Assembly (NCBI RefSeq): GCF_022968395.1
Contig: NZ_JALJQZ010000014.1
Location: 1 to 64,000, forward strand
DNA from: Affinirhizobium lemnae
GTDB lineage: Bacteria; Pseudomonadota; Alphaproteobacteria; Rhizobiales; Rhizobiaceae
Reading direction: 5' to 3'
DNA length: 64,000 nt
Positions 8,804 through 19,802 of the stretch are shown in pieces; position 1 is the first letter of the stretch; each line of letters opens with the position of its first letter. A model generated the notes under the pieces. The model ran no database searches. It worked only from the letters and a program-made list of their open reading frames with translations, and was not told the DNA's origin. Both the position numbers and the translations under genes were made by a program.

Positions 8804-9430
8804 TCAGTTTCCTGGCGTACCTTGACGGATAGCCGTCGAACTGAGGCTTGATCGAGGCCCATGAATAAAGGTCCAGCGCGGCGGCGTTCTATGTGCCAGA
8901 ATGCCTGCATCGGATTCATCGATACGCGAGTGGCTGAGCGCCCTTGCAGCGGGCGACGACAGAAAAGACAAGGTAGCACCCGGACGGTCTATGACAGCAA
9001 TCGGCAGGCTTGCAGCAATGTGCCGCCACCTCTGCCATCGATGAAATGTCTTGAGACTATCTGCCCCCATGATCCAGACGAAATGAACGCCCGGATTGCG
9101 CGACAGAACGTGGTCGATGGTTTGAGCCGTGAAACCGGTCTTAAGGCGTTCCTCGAAAGCGGTAACGCGGATGCGGCGGTTTCGCGTCAGTTCCTCGCTG
9201 AGACGGATCCTGTCCTCGAGAGGCAGGAGTATCGAACGGCTCTTCAGGGGATTGCCCGGCGTGACCATCCACCAGAGTTGATCAAGCCGCAATTGCTTCA
9301 GTGCGATTTCGGCAACAAGCCTGTGGCCGTCATGCGGCGGATTGAAAGATCCCCCGAAAAGTCCCACCACCATGCCGCGCTCCACATGCGGCATGGTCAG
9401 ATACGACTGAAGCGCGACCTCTACCGTCAC
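8804..9430 (-). CDS. nadD: Nicotinate-nucleotide adenylyltransferase
   Basis: 208 aa enzyme that makes deamido-NAD from nicotinate mononucleotide and ATP. The nucleotidyl transfer motif GGSFNPPHDGH is at about 26-36 and the second motif SSTAIR at the C-terminus. The frame opens with a GTG at 9430; ATG codons at 9394 or 9373 (MVVGLFGGSF) are alternative starts. It lies 4 bp after proA, so it is in the proBA operon, followed by rsfS. Confidence 0.94.
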   Translation of the reverse strand: MTVEVALQSYLTMPHVERGMVVGLFGGSFNPPHDGHRLVAEIALKQLRLDQLWWMVTPGNPLKSRSILLPLEDRIRLSEELTRNRRIRVTAFEERLKTGFTAQTIDHVLSRNPGVHFVWIMGADSLKTFHRWQRWRHIAASLPIAVIDRPGATLSFLSSPAARALSHSRIDESDAGILAHRTPPRWTFIHGPRSSLSSTAIRQGTPGN

Positions 9431-9434
9431 CAGT

Positions 9435-10715
9435 TCAGGGCCGGATCTGGCCGGTGCCGTGCACCCGGTACTTGAAAGACGTCAACTGCTCCACCCCAAC
9501 CGGACCACGGGCATGCATCTTGCCCGTGGCGATGCCGATCTCGCCGCCCATACCGAATTCGCCCCCATCGGCAAACTGGGTCGATGCATTGTGCAGGAGG
9601 ATCGCGGAGTCGATCTCATTGAAGAAGCGCGCAACAACCTGCGGATCTTCAGCAATCACAGCTTCCGTATGGTTGGACGAATAGGTGTTGATGTGTTCGA
9701 TCGCGCCATCGATTCCATCCACCAGCTTCACGGAGATGATGGCTTCGAGATACTCGGTCCGCCAGTCTTCCTCACTTGCAGCCTTAAGCCCCTCGATCTG
9801 GGCGCTCACCTCTTCCGAGGCCCGGACTTCGCATCCCTTCTCGATGAGAGCCGAAAGGATCGGCTGCAAATGTGTCGCGGCTACCGCACGATCGACGAGC
9901 AGGGTTTCGGCGGCACCACAGATGCCGGTACGGCGCATCTTGGCATTCACGACCACCTTGACGGCCATATCGAGGTCCGCAGAGGCGTCCACATAGATGT
10001 GGCAAAGCCCTTCAAGATGGGCGAAGACCGGTACGCGCGCTTCTGTTTGTACGCGCGCCACCAGACTTTTGCCGCCGCGCGGTACGATCACATCCACCGC
10101 GCCATTCAGACCGGAGAGCAAGGCACCAACAGCGGCACGATCGGCAATCGCCACCAACTGTATCGAATCTTCCGGCAAGCCGGCTGCGCGAAGCCCCACA
10201 GAAAGGCAGCGATGGATCGCTTGCGATGAATTAAGCGAGTCTGATCCGCCCCGTAGAATGACAGCATTGCCTGCCTTCAGGCACAATGCACCTGCGTCGG
10301 CGGTCACGTTTGGTCGGCTTTCGTATATGACGCCGATCACGCCGAGCGGCGTGCGCACGCGCTCGATTCTTAGTCCGTTGGGGCGCTCCCAAGCCGCAAT
10401 CACATTGCCAACCGGATCGGGCAGAGCTGCGATAGCCCGCAGCCCCTCGGCCATTTCCGTCACACGCTTTTCATTCAATGTCAGACGATCAATGAACGAC
10501 GGCTGCAAACCTTTGTCTGCCACGGCCTCCAGATCGAGGACATTGGCCTCCAGAATTGCTGATACAGATGAAAGAATCGCATCGGCAGCCGCGTTCAGCG
10601 CCTTGTTCTTCTGATCTGTCGAAGCAACGGCAAGCCTGCGAGCCGCCAATCGGGCGCGTTCGCCCATTCCCAGCATCAGCGTATCGATTTCGCTCGATTG
10701 CACCTTGTCAAGCAT
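9435..10715 (-). CDS. proA: Gamma-glutamyl phosphate reductase
   Basis: 426 aa, second enzyme of proline synthesis; it reduces gamma-glutamyl phosphate to glutamate semialdehyde with NADPH. The aldehyde dehydrogenase fold has the catalytic Cys in [13 protein letters not shown] (about 278) and the end has the typical [23 protein letters not shown] chose the ATG at 10715 because it overlaps the proB stop in the form ATGCTTGA, a coupled junction; an upstream in-frame start at 10754 would lie inside proB. Confidence 0.96.
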   Translation of the reverse strand: MLDKVQSSEIDTLMLGMGERARLAARRLAVASTDQKNKALNAAADAILSSVSAILEANVLDLEAVADKGLQPSFIDRLTLNEKRVTEMAEGLRAIAALPDPVGNVIAAWERPNGLRIERVRTPLGVIGVIYESRPNVTADAGALCLKAGNAVILRGGSDSLNSSQAIHRCLSVGLRAAGLPEDSIQLVAIADRAAVGALLSGLNGAVDVIVPRGGKSLVARVQTEARVPVFAHLEGLCHIYVDASADLDMAVKVVVNAKMRRTGICGAAETLLVDRAVAATHLQPILSALIEKGCEVRASEEVSAQIEGLKAASEEDWRTEYLEAIISVKLVDGIDGAIEHINTYSSNHTEAVIAEDPQVVARFFNEIDSAILLHNASTQFADGGEFGMGGEIGIATGKMHARGPVGVEQLTSFKYRVHGTGQIRP

Positions 10716-11880
10716 CGGCGACACCCTCCCGTACGGCTTCATTTTCATTGGCAATCATGCCGGTGATGACGAGATCATCCCGATGCACCATGGCTGCGCG
10801 TCCGGCATAGCCCAGGATTTGCTCGATCTCGCCGGATTTACGGCCAGCGATCTGTCGCGCCTCATCGGCATCATAGCTCACCAGTCCACGCGCTATCTCA
10901 CGGCCCGACACCCCGATGACGGCAACCGTGTCCCCCCGGCTGAACTGTCCGCTGATGGACCGGACACCGGCGGGAAGCAGACTCTTGCCGGAAGCAAGCG
11001 CTTTTTCAGCACCAGCATCAACGGTAAGTTCACCGGCAGGCTGAAGCTGTCCGGCAATCCAGGTTTTTCGCGCCGTCACGGGCGTTCCGGATGGCGCAAA
11101 GAACGAGGATCGCGCGCCGCTTTCGATAGCCTTCAAAGGATGCGCAGTCTTGCCGGATGCGATGATCATGCCGCAACCGGCACCGGTCGCGATCTTGCCC
11201 GCATCGATCTTTGTACGCATTCCACCACGCGACAGTTCTGAGGCCGCGCCACCTGCCATGGCCTCGATCTCCGCTGTGATCGCGGGGATGACGGGCAGGA
11301 ACTGGGCGTTCGGATCGAGATGAGGAGGAGCGGTATAAAGCCCATCGATATCGGAAAGAAGGATTAGCAGGTCCGCACCGGTCATGGTGGCCACACGCGC
11401 TGCCAGCCGGTCATTGTCGCCATAGCGGATTTCGGACGTGGCGACCGTATCGTTCTCATTGATGATCGGCACAGAGCCGAGCTTCAGCAGTTGGTTGATC
11501 GTCGCACGCGCATTCAGATAGCGGCGACGTTCTTCCGTATCGCCCAGCGTCAGGAGGATCTGCCCGGCAATGATGTCATCGCGCGACAGACTTTCCGACC
11601 ACGCCCGCGCCAGTGCGATCTGACCGACTGCGGCAGCCGCCTGGCTTTCCTCCAGCTTCAAGGCCCCGCCGGGAAGCTCGAGCACCGTTCGTCCCAGTGC
11701 AATGGCGCCCGAAGATACCACGAGAACATCAATATTTTTCGCCCGCAAAGCGGCAATATCGGCGCAAACCGAATCCAGCCATTCCTTCTTGAGACCCAAC
11801 TTGCGATCGACGAGCAAGGCAGAGCCAATCTTGATGACGATGCGGCGATGTTTTGCGATAGGCTTGCGCTGCAGTGCCAT
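10708..11880 (-). CDS. proB: Glutamate 5-kinase
   Basis: 390 aa, first step of proline synthesis (phosphorylation of glutamate; feedback inhibited by proline in the family). An amino acid kinase domain begins at [14 protein letters not shown], with [10 protein letters not shown] and INENDTVA as substrate motifs, and a C-terminal PUA domain covers about 290-370. The ATG at 11880 lies 1 bp after the obgE stop; an ATG at 11892 that overlaps the obgE end is an alternative. It forms an operon with obgE upstream and proA downstream. Confidence 0.95.
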   Translation of the reverse strand: MALQRKPIAKHRRIVIKIGSALLVDRKLGLKKEWLDSVCADIAALRAKNIDVLVVSSGAIALGRTVLELPGGALKLEESQAAAAVGQIALARAWSESLSRDDIIAGQILLTLGDTEERRRYLNARATINQLLKLGSVPIINENDTVATSEIRYGDNDRLAARVATMTGADLLILLSDIDGLYTAPPHLDPNAQFLPVIPAITAEIEAMAGGAASELSRGGMRTKIDAGKIATGAGCGMIIASGKTAHPLKAIESGARSSFFAPSGTPVTARKTWIAGQLQPAGELTVDAGAEKALASGKSLLPAGVRSISGQFSRGDTVAVIGVSGREIARGLVSYDADEARQIAGRKSGEIEQILGYAGRAAMVHRDDLVITGMIANENEAVREGVADA

Positions 11881-11881
11881 C

Positions 11882-13024
<1,143 letters not shown>

Positions 13025-13057
13025 TCAAAGCCTATCGCGTCGTCAGCTTGATTTGCA

Positions 13058-13088
13058 CCCGGCGAGGCAGTTATTTTGTCTCGCCGGG
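13058..13088. terminator. Hairpin between the acetyltransferase pair and obgE
   Basis: Nine-bp perfect stem (CCCGGCGAG at 13058-13066 with CTCGCCGGG at 13080-13088) and a 13-nt A+T-rich loop. There is no T tract in either direction, so it may be a processing or Rho-assisted site. It lies 16 bp after the stop of the second acetyltransferase gene. Confidence 0.45.
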
Positions 13089-13103
13089 GCGACTTATGGC
13101 CGA

Positions 13104-13676
13104 TCAGGGCCTCCGAAAGTCTTCGGGACGCAACCGGGTTTCAAGATGCGGGGCCATGGCATTGCGGGCCATGCTGAAGAGATCCGAGCAGCCGAGAATG
13201 GAAAACCCCATTCTCTCCTGAATGCGAAGCGAACCGGCGTTATCAGCGAAGGCACCCGAAAAGAGTTCGGTTTGCGGCATCCGACGGAAAAAGCGGTCGA
13301 GCACTGCCGACACTGCTTCCGTCATCAGCCCCTGACCCCAATAGAACCGGTTGAGCCAGTAACCCAGATGCCAGCGCCCATGCCGAAGTTCGATGCTCAC
13401 GCAACCGATATGGACACCATCGCCTTCAGTGATGGCGAAATGCCAATCGGTCGTGCCACGCACCATGTTCAGCCAGTCCTGTGCATCGCCCCTGCTATAG
13501 GGAGCGGGAACGCGCGACAACATGCGGGTGACCTGCCAGTCATCGAGCGATTGGGCAATCGCATCCGCATCAGCAGCCTGATGCGGACGCAAGACCAGTC
13601 GTCTTGTCTCCACGATAGGGCAGGGCCCAAGCTTCGGTACGACCATGCGCGGACGTTCGAGAACTGCGGCATTCAT
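13104..13676 (-). CDS. GNAT family N-acetyltransferase (RimJ/RimL type), second copy
   Basis: 190 aa. The GNAT fold is recognised from ETRRLVLRPHQ (about 24), the acetyl-CoA loop region LGYWLNRFYWGQGLMTEAV (about 110-128) and a C-terminal AGSLRIQERMGF. It acetylates an unknown amine (protein N-termini or small molecules in the family). The ATG at 13676 overlaps the stop of the upstream copy as ATGA; longer in-frame starts run back into that gene. It is clearly a paralogue of its neighbour, so the two arose by tandem duplication. Confidence 0.88.
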   Translation of the reverse strand: MNAAVLERPRMVVPKLGPCPIVETRRLVLRPHQAADADAIAQSLDDWQVTRMLSRVPAPYSRGDAQDWLNMVRGTTDWHFAITEGDGVHIGCVSIELRHGRWHLGYWLNRFYWGQGLMTEAVSAVLDRFFRRMPQTELFSGAFADNAGSLRIQERMGFSILGCSDLFSMARNAMAPHLETRLRPEDFRRP

Positions 13677-14308
13677 CGCATTTCCCCCCAGCTCTTCAAC
13701 GACATCCAGGTCTTGCGATCCAACCGGAACCACTCGACAGGCACCATTCCACCCATGGCAAGCGAGCCAACCATGCCGGAACCTTGAAACTGGAAACCGC
13801 ACTTCTGGATAACACGGCGCGATGCGATATTGGTCACCCGGCACCGTGCATCAATATGGTCGATGTCGCGTATCCGGAATGCCATATCGATCAGGGCGTG
13901 CGCCGCTTCCGTGGCATAGCCCTGATTCCAGTGGGGTTCACCAAGCCAGTAGCCAAGCTCGACTGTCTGCGGATCGCCCGGATGGGGCTCAAGACCGCAG
14001 CAGCCTAGAAACGCTCCATTATCTCCTCGCGTGATGGCATAGACACACTTGCCGATCTCGCCGAGTTTAGCGCGTTGCACGAAGTCTGCAGCGTCTTTTG
14101 CCGTATACGGGTGAGGCATACGGGCCACCATGGTGGCAATGTTGGCGTTGTTGGCGAGATGGGAAAGGGCGTCGATGTCTTCTTCATGTGGGGCGCGGAG
14201 GACAAGTCTCTGCGACAATAAGACAGGGCAATCGCTTCTTAACCGTTGCGGTCTCAACCGCTCTTCGGGCGACCGGCTTTGGCCGCTCCGTAACAATTCC
14301 GCTTGCAT
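13673..14308 (-). CDS. GNAT family N-acetyltransferase (RimJ/RimL type), first copy
   Basis: 211 aa. It has LSQRLVLRAPHEEDIDAL (about 31-48), GYWLGEPHWNQGYATEAA for acetyl-CoA binding (about 130) and NIASRRVIQKCGF near the end. The substrate is unknown. It lies downstream of rpmA but beyond a strong terminator, so it probably has its own promoter in the 136 bp upstream or receives read-through. Translationally coupled to the second copy by a 4-bp overlap. Confidence 0.88.
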   Translation of the reverse strand: MQAELLRSGQSRSPEERLRPQRLRSDCPVLLSQRLVLRAPHEEDIDALSHLANNANIATMVARMPHPYTAKDAADFVQRAKLGEIGKCVYAITRGDNGAFLGCCGLEPHPGDPQTVELGYWLGEPHWNQGYATEAAHALIDMAFRIRDIDHIDARCRVTNIASRRVIQKCGFQFQGSGMVGSLAMGGMVPVEWFRLDRKTWMSLKSWGEMR

Positions 14309-14333
14309 GGTTCAGTCCTCCTTGTGGGAAAAG

Positions 14334-14374
14334 AAAAAGGGAAGGTGGGTTTGGCGTCCCATCTTCCCTTTTTT
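14334..14374 (-). terminator. Rho-independent terminator of rplU-rpmA
   Basis: Arms AAAAAGGGAAGGTGGG (14334-14349) and CCCATCTTCCCTTTTT (14358-14373) pair with one G-U/mismatch around an 8-nt loop. The flanks are A-rich on one side and T-rich on the other, so it can end transcription on both strands; the gene that needs it is rpmA, 71 bp upstream on the minus strand. Confidence 0.8.
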
Positions 14375-14444
14375 CTGGTCTGAACCTTTTGCGGGTATCA
14401 GCCGGGTCGATGTGACGCCGGCTGTTTTAACGCGCTACCGGCTA

Positions 14445-14714
14445 TTATTCCGCTGCTTCCGCTTTCGGCATCACAGACACGTACACGCGGCCATTGGCCT
14501 TCGTACGGTAGTTCACATTGCCTGCTGTAAGCGCAAAAATGGTGTGGTCCTTGCCGAGGCCAACATTGGCGCCCGGATGCCACTGCGTACCGCGCTGACG
14601 CACAATGATGTTGCCAGCGAGCACAGCTTCGCCGCCGAACTTCTTCACGCCAAGGCGCTTGGATTCAGAATCGCGACCGTTACGCGATGAACCGCCAGCT
14701 TTTTTATGTGCCAT
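14445..14714 (-). CDS. rpmA: 50S ribosomal protein L27
   Basis: 89 aa, usual length. L27 sits at the peptidyl transferase centre. The N-terminus [16 protein letters not shown] and the segment [15 protein letters not shown] are diagnostic. It begins with MAHKKAG directly, so it has no cleaved N-terminal extension of the firmicute type. Lies 40 bp after rplU in the universal order. Confidence 0.98.
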   Translation of the reverse strand: MAHKKAGGSSRNGRDSESKRLGVKKFGGEAVLAGNIIVRQRGTQWHPGANVGLGKDHTIFALTAGNVNYRTKANGRVYVSVMPKAEAAE

Positions 14715-14754
14715 TGGAGTTCTCCTTTAAACCTTCGAAAATCCTACCGAACGA

Positions 14755-15066
14755 TCAGGCGTTGATCGCGGTGATGCGAACAACCGTGTGATGCTGGCGA
14801 TGACCGCGAATACGCTTGGAATTCTGACGGCGACGCTTCTTGAAGGACAGAACCTTCGCACCACGGTTATGCTCGACCACTTCAGCCTTGACCACAGCGC
14901 CAGCCACGAAAGGCGCGCCGATCTTAGCATCAGCGCCTTCGCCGATAACCAGGACTTCGTTGAATTCGACAACTTCGCCAGCGGCGACGTCCAGCTTTTC
15001 AATTGTAACGACATCGTTTGCCGCTATGCGGTACTGCTTACCGCCGGTCTTGATGACTGCGAACAT
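14755..15066 (-). CDS. rplU: 50S ribosomal protein L21
   Basis: 103 aa. [13 protein letters not shown] at the N-terminus and [22 protein letters not shown] basic end (here [18 protein letters not shown]) identify L21, which binds 23S rRNA domain VI in the 50S subunit. First gene of rplU-rpmA. A leader of about 170 nt separates it from the best promoter. Confidence 0.98.
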   Translation of the reverse strand: MFAVIKTGGKQYRIAANDVVTIEKLDVAAGEVVEFNEVLVIGEGADAKIGAPFVAGAVVKAEVVEHNRGAKVLSFKKRRRQNSKRIRGHRQHHTVVRITAINA

Positions 15067-15242
15067 TTTTTATCCTTTCATGTTCGATCCGGCTCTGCCC
15101 GCCAATGGCAAGCGGCCGTCTTTTTATCAGTCCACGTTTGAGCAGGATTCGAAGAAAGATCTTAGAACCGGTCTGCCGGTGAATTGAGCTTTCGCCCTAT
15201 CGAAGTAAGGACCTTTTACGGGCCCATATCCAGATGCGTCGG

Positions 15243-15271
15243 GGGATACGTGAGCACTTGTGTACTGTCAA
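15243..15271 (-). promoter_or_regulatory. Candidate promoter of rplU-rpmA
   Basis: On the minus strand TTGACA (15271-15266), 17 bp, then TATCCC (15248-15243). The -35 box is perfect, the -10 box is weak. It implies a leader of about 170 nt before rplU. The rest of the 355-bp gap between rplU and the ABC-F gene shows no ORF; I see nothing else definite in it. Confidence 0.45.
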
Positions 15272-15421
15272 GGAAAAAGATTGACATTGCTGCGCTTTTG
15301 CCGTTCACGCAGCCTCTTGGACCCAAATCGCTGGCCAAGTCACTTTAAACAGAGGGACAGTTCATACCGTCTCTGACATAGGTTGCCCAACTTCCTGCCG
15401 TCTGCAAGGATTTCGAACATC

Positions 15422-17044
15422 ATGATCCGCATTGAGAACATCTCCAAGCAGAACAGTCATCGGCTGCTTTATATCGAAGCCTCGGCAGCGCTGAATCGCG
15501 GTGAGAAAATCGGTCTTGTCGGGCCGAACGGTGCGGGCAAAACAACGCTCTTCCGCATGATCACCGGCGAGGAACAGCCGGATGAAGGCCAGGTTTCCGT
15601 CGATCGGGGGGTCACCATCGGCTACTTCGATCAGGATGTCGGCGAGATGTCGGGCCGTTCCGCCGTGGCGGAGGTGATGGCCGGGGCAGGGCCGGTCAGC
15701 GAAGTGGCCGCAGAACTGCATGATCTTGAGGCCGCCATGTCGGATCCAGACCGAATGGACGAGATGGATACGATCATCGAGCGTTATGGCGAGGTGCAGG
15801 CCCGCTATGAGGAGTTGGATGGCTACGGACTGGATGGACGCGCGCGCGAGGTTCTCGCCGGTCTCTCCTTCAGCCAGGAAATGATGGATGGTGACGTCTC
15901 GAAGCTGTCGGGTGGCTGGAAGATGCGCGTTGCGCTCGCCCGTATCCTGCTAATGCGGCCTGATGTGATGCTGCTCGACGAACCGAGTAACCACCTGGAC
16001 CTTGAAAGCCTGATCTGGCTCGAAAATTTCCTGAAGACCTATGACGGAGCCTTGCTCATGACCTCGCACGACCGCGAGTTCATGAACCGCATCGTCAACA
16101 AGATCATCGAGATCGATGCGGGATCGCTGAACACCTATTCGGGCGATTACACCTTTTATGAGCGTCAGCGCGAAAAGAATGAAAAGCAGCAACAGGCCCA
16201 GTTCGAGCGTCAGCAGGCCATGCTGGCGAAAGAAATCAAATTCATCGAACGCTTCAAGGCGCGCGCGTCTCACGCAGCGCAGGTGCAAAGCCGCGTCAAG
16301 AAACTGGACAAGATCGACCGGGTTGAGCCGCCAAGACGCCGCCAAACCGTCGCCTTCGACTTTTTGCCTGCGCCCCGTTCGGGGGAAGATGTCGTGAATA
16401 TCAAGGGCATTCATAAAGCCTATGGCAGCCGTGTGATCTACGACGGGCTGGATTTCATGATCCGTCGTCGCGAGCGCTGGTGCATCATGGGGGTCAACGG
16501 TGCCGGAAAATCGACCCTGCTGAAGCTGGTGACTGGCGGCACGGAGCCGGACGCAGGAACCGTGACTATCGGTGCCAGCGTCAAGCTCGGCTATTTCGCC
16601 CAGCACTCAATGGATTTGCTGGATGGTGAAAATACAGTGCTTGGATGGCTGGAAGAGCGTTTCCCAAAAGCCGGACAGGCACCTTTGCGTGCTCTATCCG
16701 GCTGCTTCGGTTTTTCGGGAGACGATGTCGAAAAGCGGTGCCGCGTTCTATCTGGCGGCGAAAAAGCACGGCTTGTTATGGCGGCCATGCTTTTTGACCC
16801 GCCGAACCTGCTGGTGCTGGACGAACCGACGAACCATCTGGACATCGATACCAAGGAAATGCTGATCAAGGCACTCTCCTCGTTCGAGGGCACCATGCTT
16901 TTTGTCAGCCACGACCGTCACTTCCTCGGTGCGCTTTCCAACCGAGTTCTGGAAGTCACTCCAGGCGGCGTGGAGCGTTATGAAGGTGGCTATGTGGAAT
17001 ATGTCGAGCGGACAGGACGCGAGGCTCCCGGCATCCATATCTGA
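15422..17044 (+). CDS. ABC-F family ATP-binding protein
   Basis: 540 aa soluble protein with two ABC domains and no membrane segments. The Walker A motifs are GPNGAGKTT (about 35) and GVNGAGKST (about 355); the signatures are LSGGWKMRVALA and LSGGEKARLVMA; the linker between domains (about 245-310) is a charged helical pair with RQREKNEKQQ. ABC-F proteins act on ribosomes in translation; the exact subgroup is not certain. The ATG at 15422 gives the usual start MIRIENISK; the frame is open 39 bp further up. It is monocistronic or followed by the nuclease gene 60 bp later. Confidence 0.92.
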   Translation: MIRIENISKQNSHRLLYIEASAALNRGEKIGLVGPNGAGKTTLFRMITGEEQPDEGQVSVDRGVTIGYFDQDVGEMSGRSAVAEVMAGAGPVSEVAAELHDLEAAMSDPDRMDEMDTIIERYGEVQARYEELDGYGLDGRAREVLAGLSFSQEMMDGDVSKLSGGWKMRVALARILLMRPDVMLLDEPSNHLDLESLIWLENFLKTYDGALLMTSHDREFMNRIVNKIIEIDAGSLNTYSGDYTFYERQREKNEKQQQAQFERQQAMLAKEIKFIERFKARASHAAQVQSRVKKLDKIDRVEPPRRRQTVAFDFLPAPRSGEDVVNIKGIHKAYGSRVIYDGLDFMIRRRERWCIMGVNGAGKSTLLKLVTGGTEPDAGTVTIGASVKLGYFAQHSMDLLDGENTVLGWLEERFPKAGQAPLRALSGCFGFSGDDVEKRCRVLSGGEKARLVMAAMLFDPPNLLVLDEPTNHLDIDTKEMLIKALSSFEGTMLFVSHDRHFLGALSNRVLEVTPGGVERYEGGYVEYVERTGREAPGIHI

Positions 17045-17086
17045 CAAAATTCATAGGTGATAATTCCTATTGACGCGCCTCCAAAT

Positions 17087-17104
17087 AAAGGAATACTTTC
17101 CTTT
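17087..17104 (+). promoter_or_regulatory. Hairpin overlapping the ribosome binding site of the nuclease gene
   Basis: AAAGGAA (17087-17093), loop TACT, TTCCTTT (17098-17104), immediately followed by the ATG at 17105. AAGGAA is the only plausible Shine-Dalgarno sequence, so the stem would hide it. The stem has 7 bp, mostly A-U, so it should be weak and could respond to temperature or a binding factor. Regulation is inferred only. Confidence 0.4.
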
Positions 17105-17566
17105 ATGCGCTCAATATTATTTCTTGTTTTGATCATATTCCTAGTATGCGCCAAAGCGGCTGCCGTAGAAGCGGGCGCTGTGGTTGAAGGTCCCGTATCC
17201 GCGGAGGTGATCCGCGTGATTGATGGCGACACCATTCTGGTGACAGCCCGACCGTGGCCTCAGCAAAGCGTGGAGGTCTATGTTCGGCTTCGAGGGATAG
17301 ACACGCCGGAACTGAAGTCGAATTGCGCCCGCGGACAAGAGGCGGCTGAAGCAGCGAAACACTTTCTGGAAGAAATGGCCAGTGCCTCGTCAACCGTCAA
17401 ACTGACCCGCATTTCGGCCGATAAGTATTTCGGCCGCATCGTTGCTGACGTCGCACTGCAAGATGGACGTGATCCAGCCCGTGAAATGATGGCTGCCGGT
17501 CTTGCTGCCAGCTATTCCGGCCATGGTCGGAAGACTGATTTCTGCCAACTGGCGAGCAATGAATAG
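17105..17566 (+). CDS. Secreted thermonuclease-like (SNase) protein
   Basis: 153 aa with a signal peptide (MRSILFLVLIIFLVCAKAAA) and an SNase/TNase domain. Conserved parts are VIDGDTI (about 38-44), RLRGIDTPE (about 61-69) and a later KYFGRIVADV, which matches the K-(Y)-G-R catalytic region. The family cleaves DNA and RNA with Ca2+, though many proteobacterial members are untested. The start at 17105 was chosen for the signal peptide; an in-frame codon at 17057 would add 16 residues. It is convergent with acsA. Confidence 0.82.
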   Translation: MRSILFLVLIIFLVCAKAAAVEAGAVVEGPVSAEVIRVIDGDTILVTARPWPQQSVEVYVRLRGIDTPELKSNCARGQEAAEAAKHFLEEMASASSTVKLTRISADKYFGRIVADVALQDGRDPAREMMAAGLAASYSGHGRKTDFCQLASNE

Positions 17567-17570
17567 GCAA

Positions 17571-17592
17571 GGGGCCAGCTTGCGCCGGCCCC
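17571..17592. terminator. G+C-rich hairpin between the nuclease gene and acsA
   Basis: GGGGCC (17571-17576) pairs with GGCCCC (17587-17592), extendable through an inner GC pair. It lies between two convergent genes and could end both, but a T tract is missing on both sides. Confidence 0.5.
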
Positions 17593-17616
17593 CTCGATCA
17601 AACCTTCAACGATCGT

Positions 17617-19578
17617 TCAAGCGGCGGCTGGCGCCTTGTTCTGCCGGTTGGCGATCAGATCGTCGACTACACCCGGATCGGCCAGCGTGGAGGTATCGCC
17701 CAGCGCGCCGAAATCGTCTTCAGCAATCTTGCGCAGGATGCGGCGCATGATCTTGCCGGAGCGCGTCTTGGGTAGACCGGGCGCGAACTGGATCTTGTCA
17801 GGTGAGGCGATGGGACCGATTTCCTGACGCACATGCTTCACGAGCTCCTGGCGCAGCGCGTCTGTGCCCTCATTGCCCTCCATCAACGTCACATAGCAAT
17901 AAATGCCCTGTCCCTTAACGTTGTGCGGATAGCCAACCACTGCCGCCTCGGAAACAAGATGATGCGAAACCAGCGCGGACTCGACTTCCGCCGTCCCGAG
18001 ACGGTGACCGGAGACGTTTAGAACATCATCCACGCGACCCGTGATCCAGTAGTAACCGTCCGCGTCACGGCGGCAACCGTCACCCGTGAAGTACTTGCCC
18101 TTGTAGGTGGAGAAATAGGTCTGGATGAAACGCTCGTGATCACCATACACCGTGCGCATCTGTCCCGGCCAGCTATCGGTGATGCAGAGATTGCCGTCAG
18201 CGGCACCTTCCAGCACATTGCCTTCGTTATCAACCAGCTGCGGCTTGATGCCAAAGAAGGGCAGGGTAGCCGAACCGGGTTTCAGATCCGTCGCGCCTGG
18301 TAGCGGCGTAATCATGTGGCCGCCTGTTTCCGTCTGCCACCAGGTATCCACCACGGCGCAGCGTTTCTCACCCACCACATTGTAGTACCATTCCCAGGCT
18401 TCAGGGTTGATTGGCTCACCAACAGTCCCGAGCAGACGAAGGCTTGTGCGGTTGGACCGGGTGACGAACTCGTCGCCAGCGCCCATCAAGGAGCGTATGG
18501 CGGTCGGCGCGGTATAGAAGATGTTGACCTTGTGCTTATCGACCACTTCCCAGAAGCGGCCCTGATCCGGAAAGTTCGGCACGCCTTCGAACATAAGCGT
18601 GGTGGCGCAATTCGCCAGTGGACCATAGACGATATAGGAATGGCCCGTGACCCAGCCCACATCGGCTGTGCACCAGTAGATGTCACCGTCATGATAGTCG
18701 AAGACGTATTCATGGGTCATGGCAGCGTAAACGAGATAGCCGCCAGTCGTGTGCAGCACGCCCTTCGGCTTACCCGTGGATCCCGAGGTGTAGAGAATGA
18801 AAAGCGGATCTTCCGCCTTCATCTTGACCGGCTCACAATGGCCTTTGACGCTTGTGATTTCCTGATGATACCAAAGGTCGCGGCCGGGTGCCCAGTTGAT
18901 CTTGCCGCCGGTACGGCGCACGACCAGAACGTTGGAAACTGTCACATACTGGCGCGCAGCGATATGAATGGCCTTGTCGGTGTTTTCCTTGAGCGGCACC
19001 GGCTTTCCGCCGCGAACACCTTCATCGCAGGTGATGACGAAGGTTGACTGGCAATCCACGATGCGGCCCGCCAGAGCTTCCGGCGAGAAACCGCCGAACA
19101 CCACAGAGTGAACCGCACCGATGCGGGCGCAGGCCAGCATGGCATAGGCGGCCTCTGGAATCATCGGCATGTAAATGGTAACGCGGTCACCTTTCTTGAC
19201 GCCATGTTTTTTCATGACGTTCGCCAGGCGGCAAACCTGATCATAGAGCTGGTTATAGGTGATCTTCTTGTCGATGTACGGATTATCGCCTTCCCAGATG
19301 ATGGCGGTCCGCTCACCATGGGTTTTCAGATGACGGTCGATGCAGTTGTAGGAAACATTCGTCAGGCCGTCTTCGAACCACTTGATGGAGACCTTGCCCT
19401 TGAAGGAGGTGTTTTTCACCTTGGTGTAAGGTTTGAACCAGTCAATGCGCTTGCCATGCTTACCCCAGAACTTGTCTGGGTTCTCAACGCTTTCTTCGTA
19501 CCATTTCAGGTACTTGTCCTTGTCGATCAGCGCGCGCGCCTTCACTGCCTTCTGCACAGGATAGACTTTTTCCGTCAT
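17617..19578 (-). CDS. acsA: Acetyl-CoA synthetase
   Basis: 653 aa AMP-forming enzyme that converts acetate to acetyl-CoA. The ATP motif [11 protein letters not shown] is at about 265; the C-terminal [11 protein letters not shown] holds the Lys that is acetylated in the family to switch the enzyme off. The start MTEKVYPVQ at 19578 has GAGGAGGAAAGC just upstream; the frame is open to 19713 without a better start. Divergent from trcR over 224 bp that probably hold both promoters; I see no clear operator there. Confidence 0.96.
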   Translation of the reverse strand: MTEKVYPVQKAVKARALIDKDKYLKWYEESVENPDKFWGKHGKRIDWFKPYTKVKNTSFKGKVSIKWFEDGLTNVSYNCIDRHLKTHGERTAIIWEGDNPYIDKKITYNQLYDQVCRLANVMKKHGVKKGDRVTIYMPMIPEAAYAMLACARIGAVHSVVFGGFSPEALAGRIVDCQSTFVITCDEGVRGGKPVPLKENTDKAIHIAARQYVTVSNVLVVRRTGGKINWAPGRDLWYHQEITSVKGHCEPVKMKAEDPLFILYTSGSTGKPKGVLHTTGGYLVYAAMTHEYVFDYHDGDIYWCTADVGWVTGHSYIVYGPLANCATTLMFEGVPNFPDQGRFWEVVDKHKVNIFYTAPTAIRSLMGAGDEFVTRSNRTSLRLLGTVGEPINPEAWEWYYNVVGEKRCAVVDTWWQTETGGHMITPLPGATDLKPGSATLPFFGIKPQLVDNEGNVLEGAADGNLCITDSWPGQMRTVYGDHERFIQTYFSTYKGKYFTGDGCRRDADGYYWITGRVDDVLNVSGHRLGTAEVESALVSHHLVSEAAVVGYPHNVKGQGIYCYVTLMEGNEGTDALRQELVKHVRQEIGPIASPDKIQFAPGLPKTRSGKIMRRILRKIAEDDFGALGDTSTLADPGVVDDLIANRQNKAPAAA

Positions 19579-19802
19579 GCTTTCCTCCTCATGCTCCCGA
19601 CATCGCACGTCCGACGCGCAGATGTTCCTCTTGTCCGCATTCTTATCATTTGCAGCAATGGCGGCAATTAGACAAAGGGTCATGCCAGCGTGACAATTGC
19701 AATTTGATCGCAATCGAGTTATAGACGCGACGAATTCCCGGAAATTGTGGTTAACAGCCCACGGCCCGCGACACCGGCGCGGACGATAGAAGGATCATAT
19801 CC

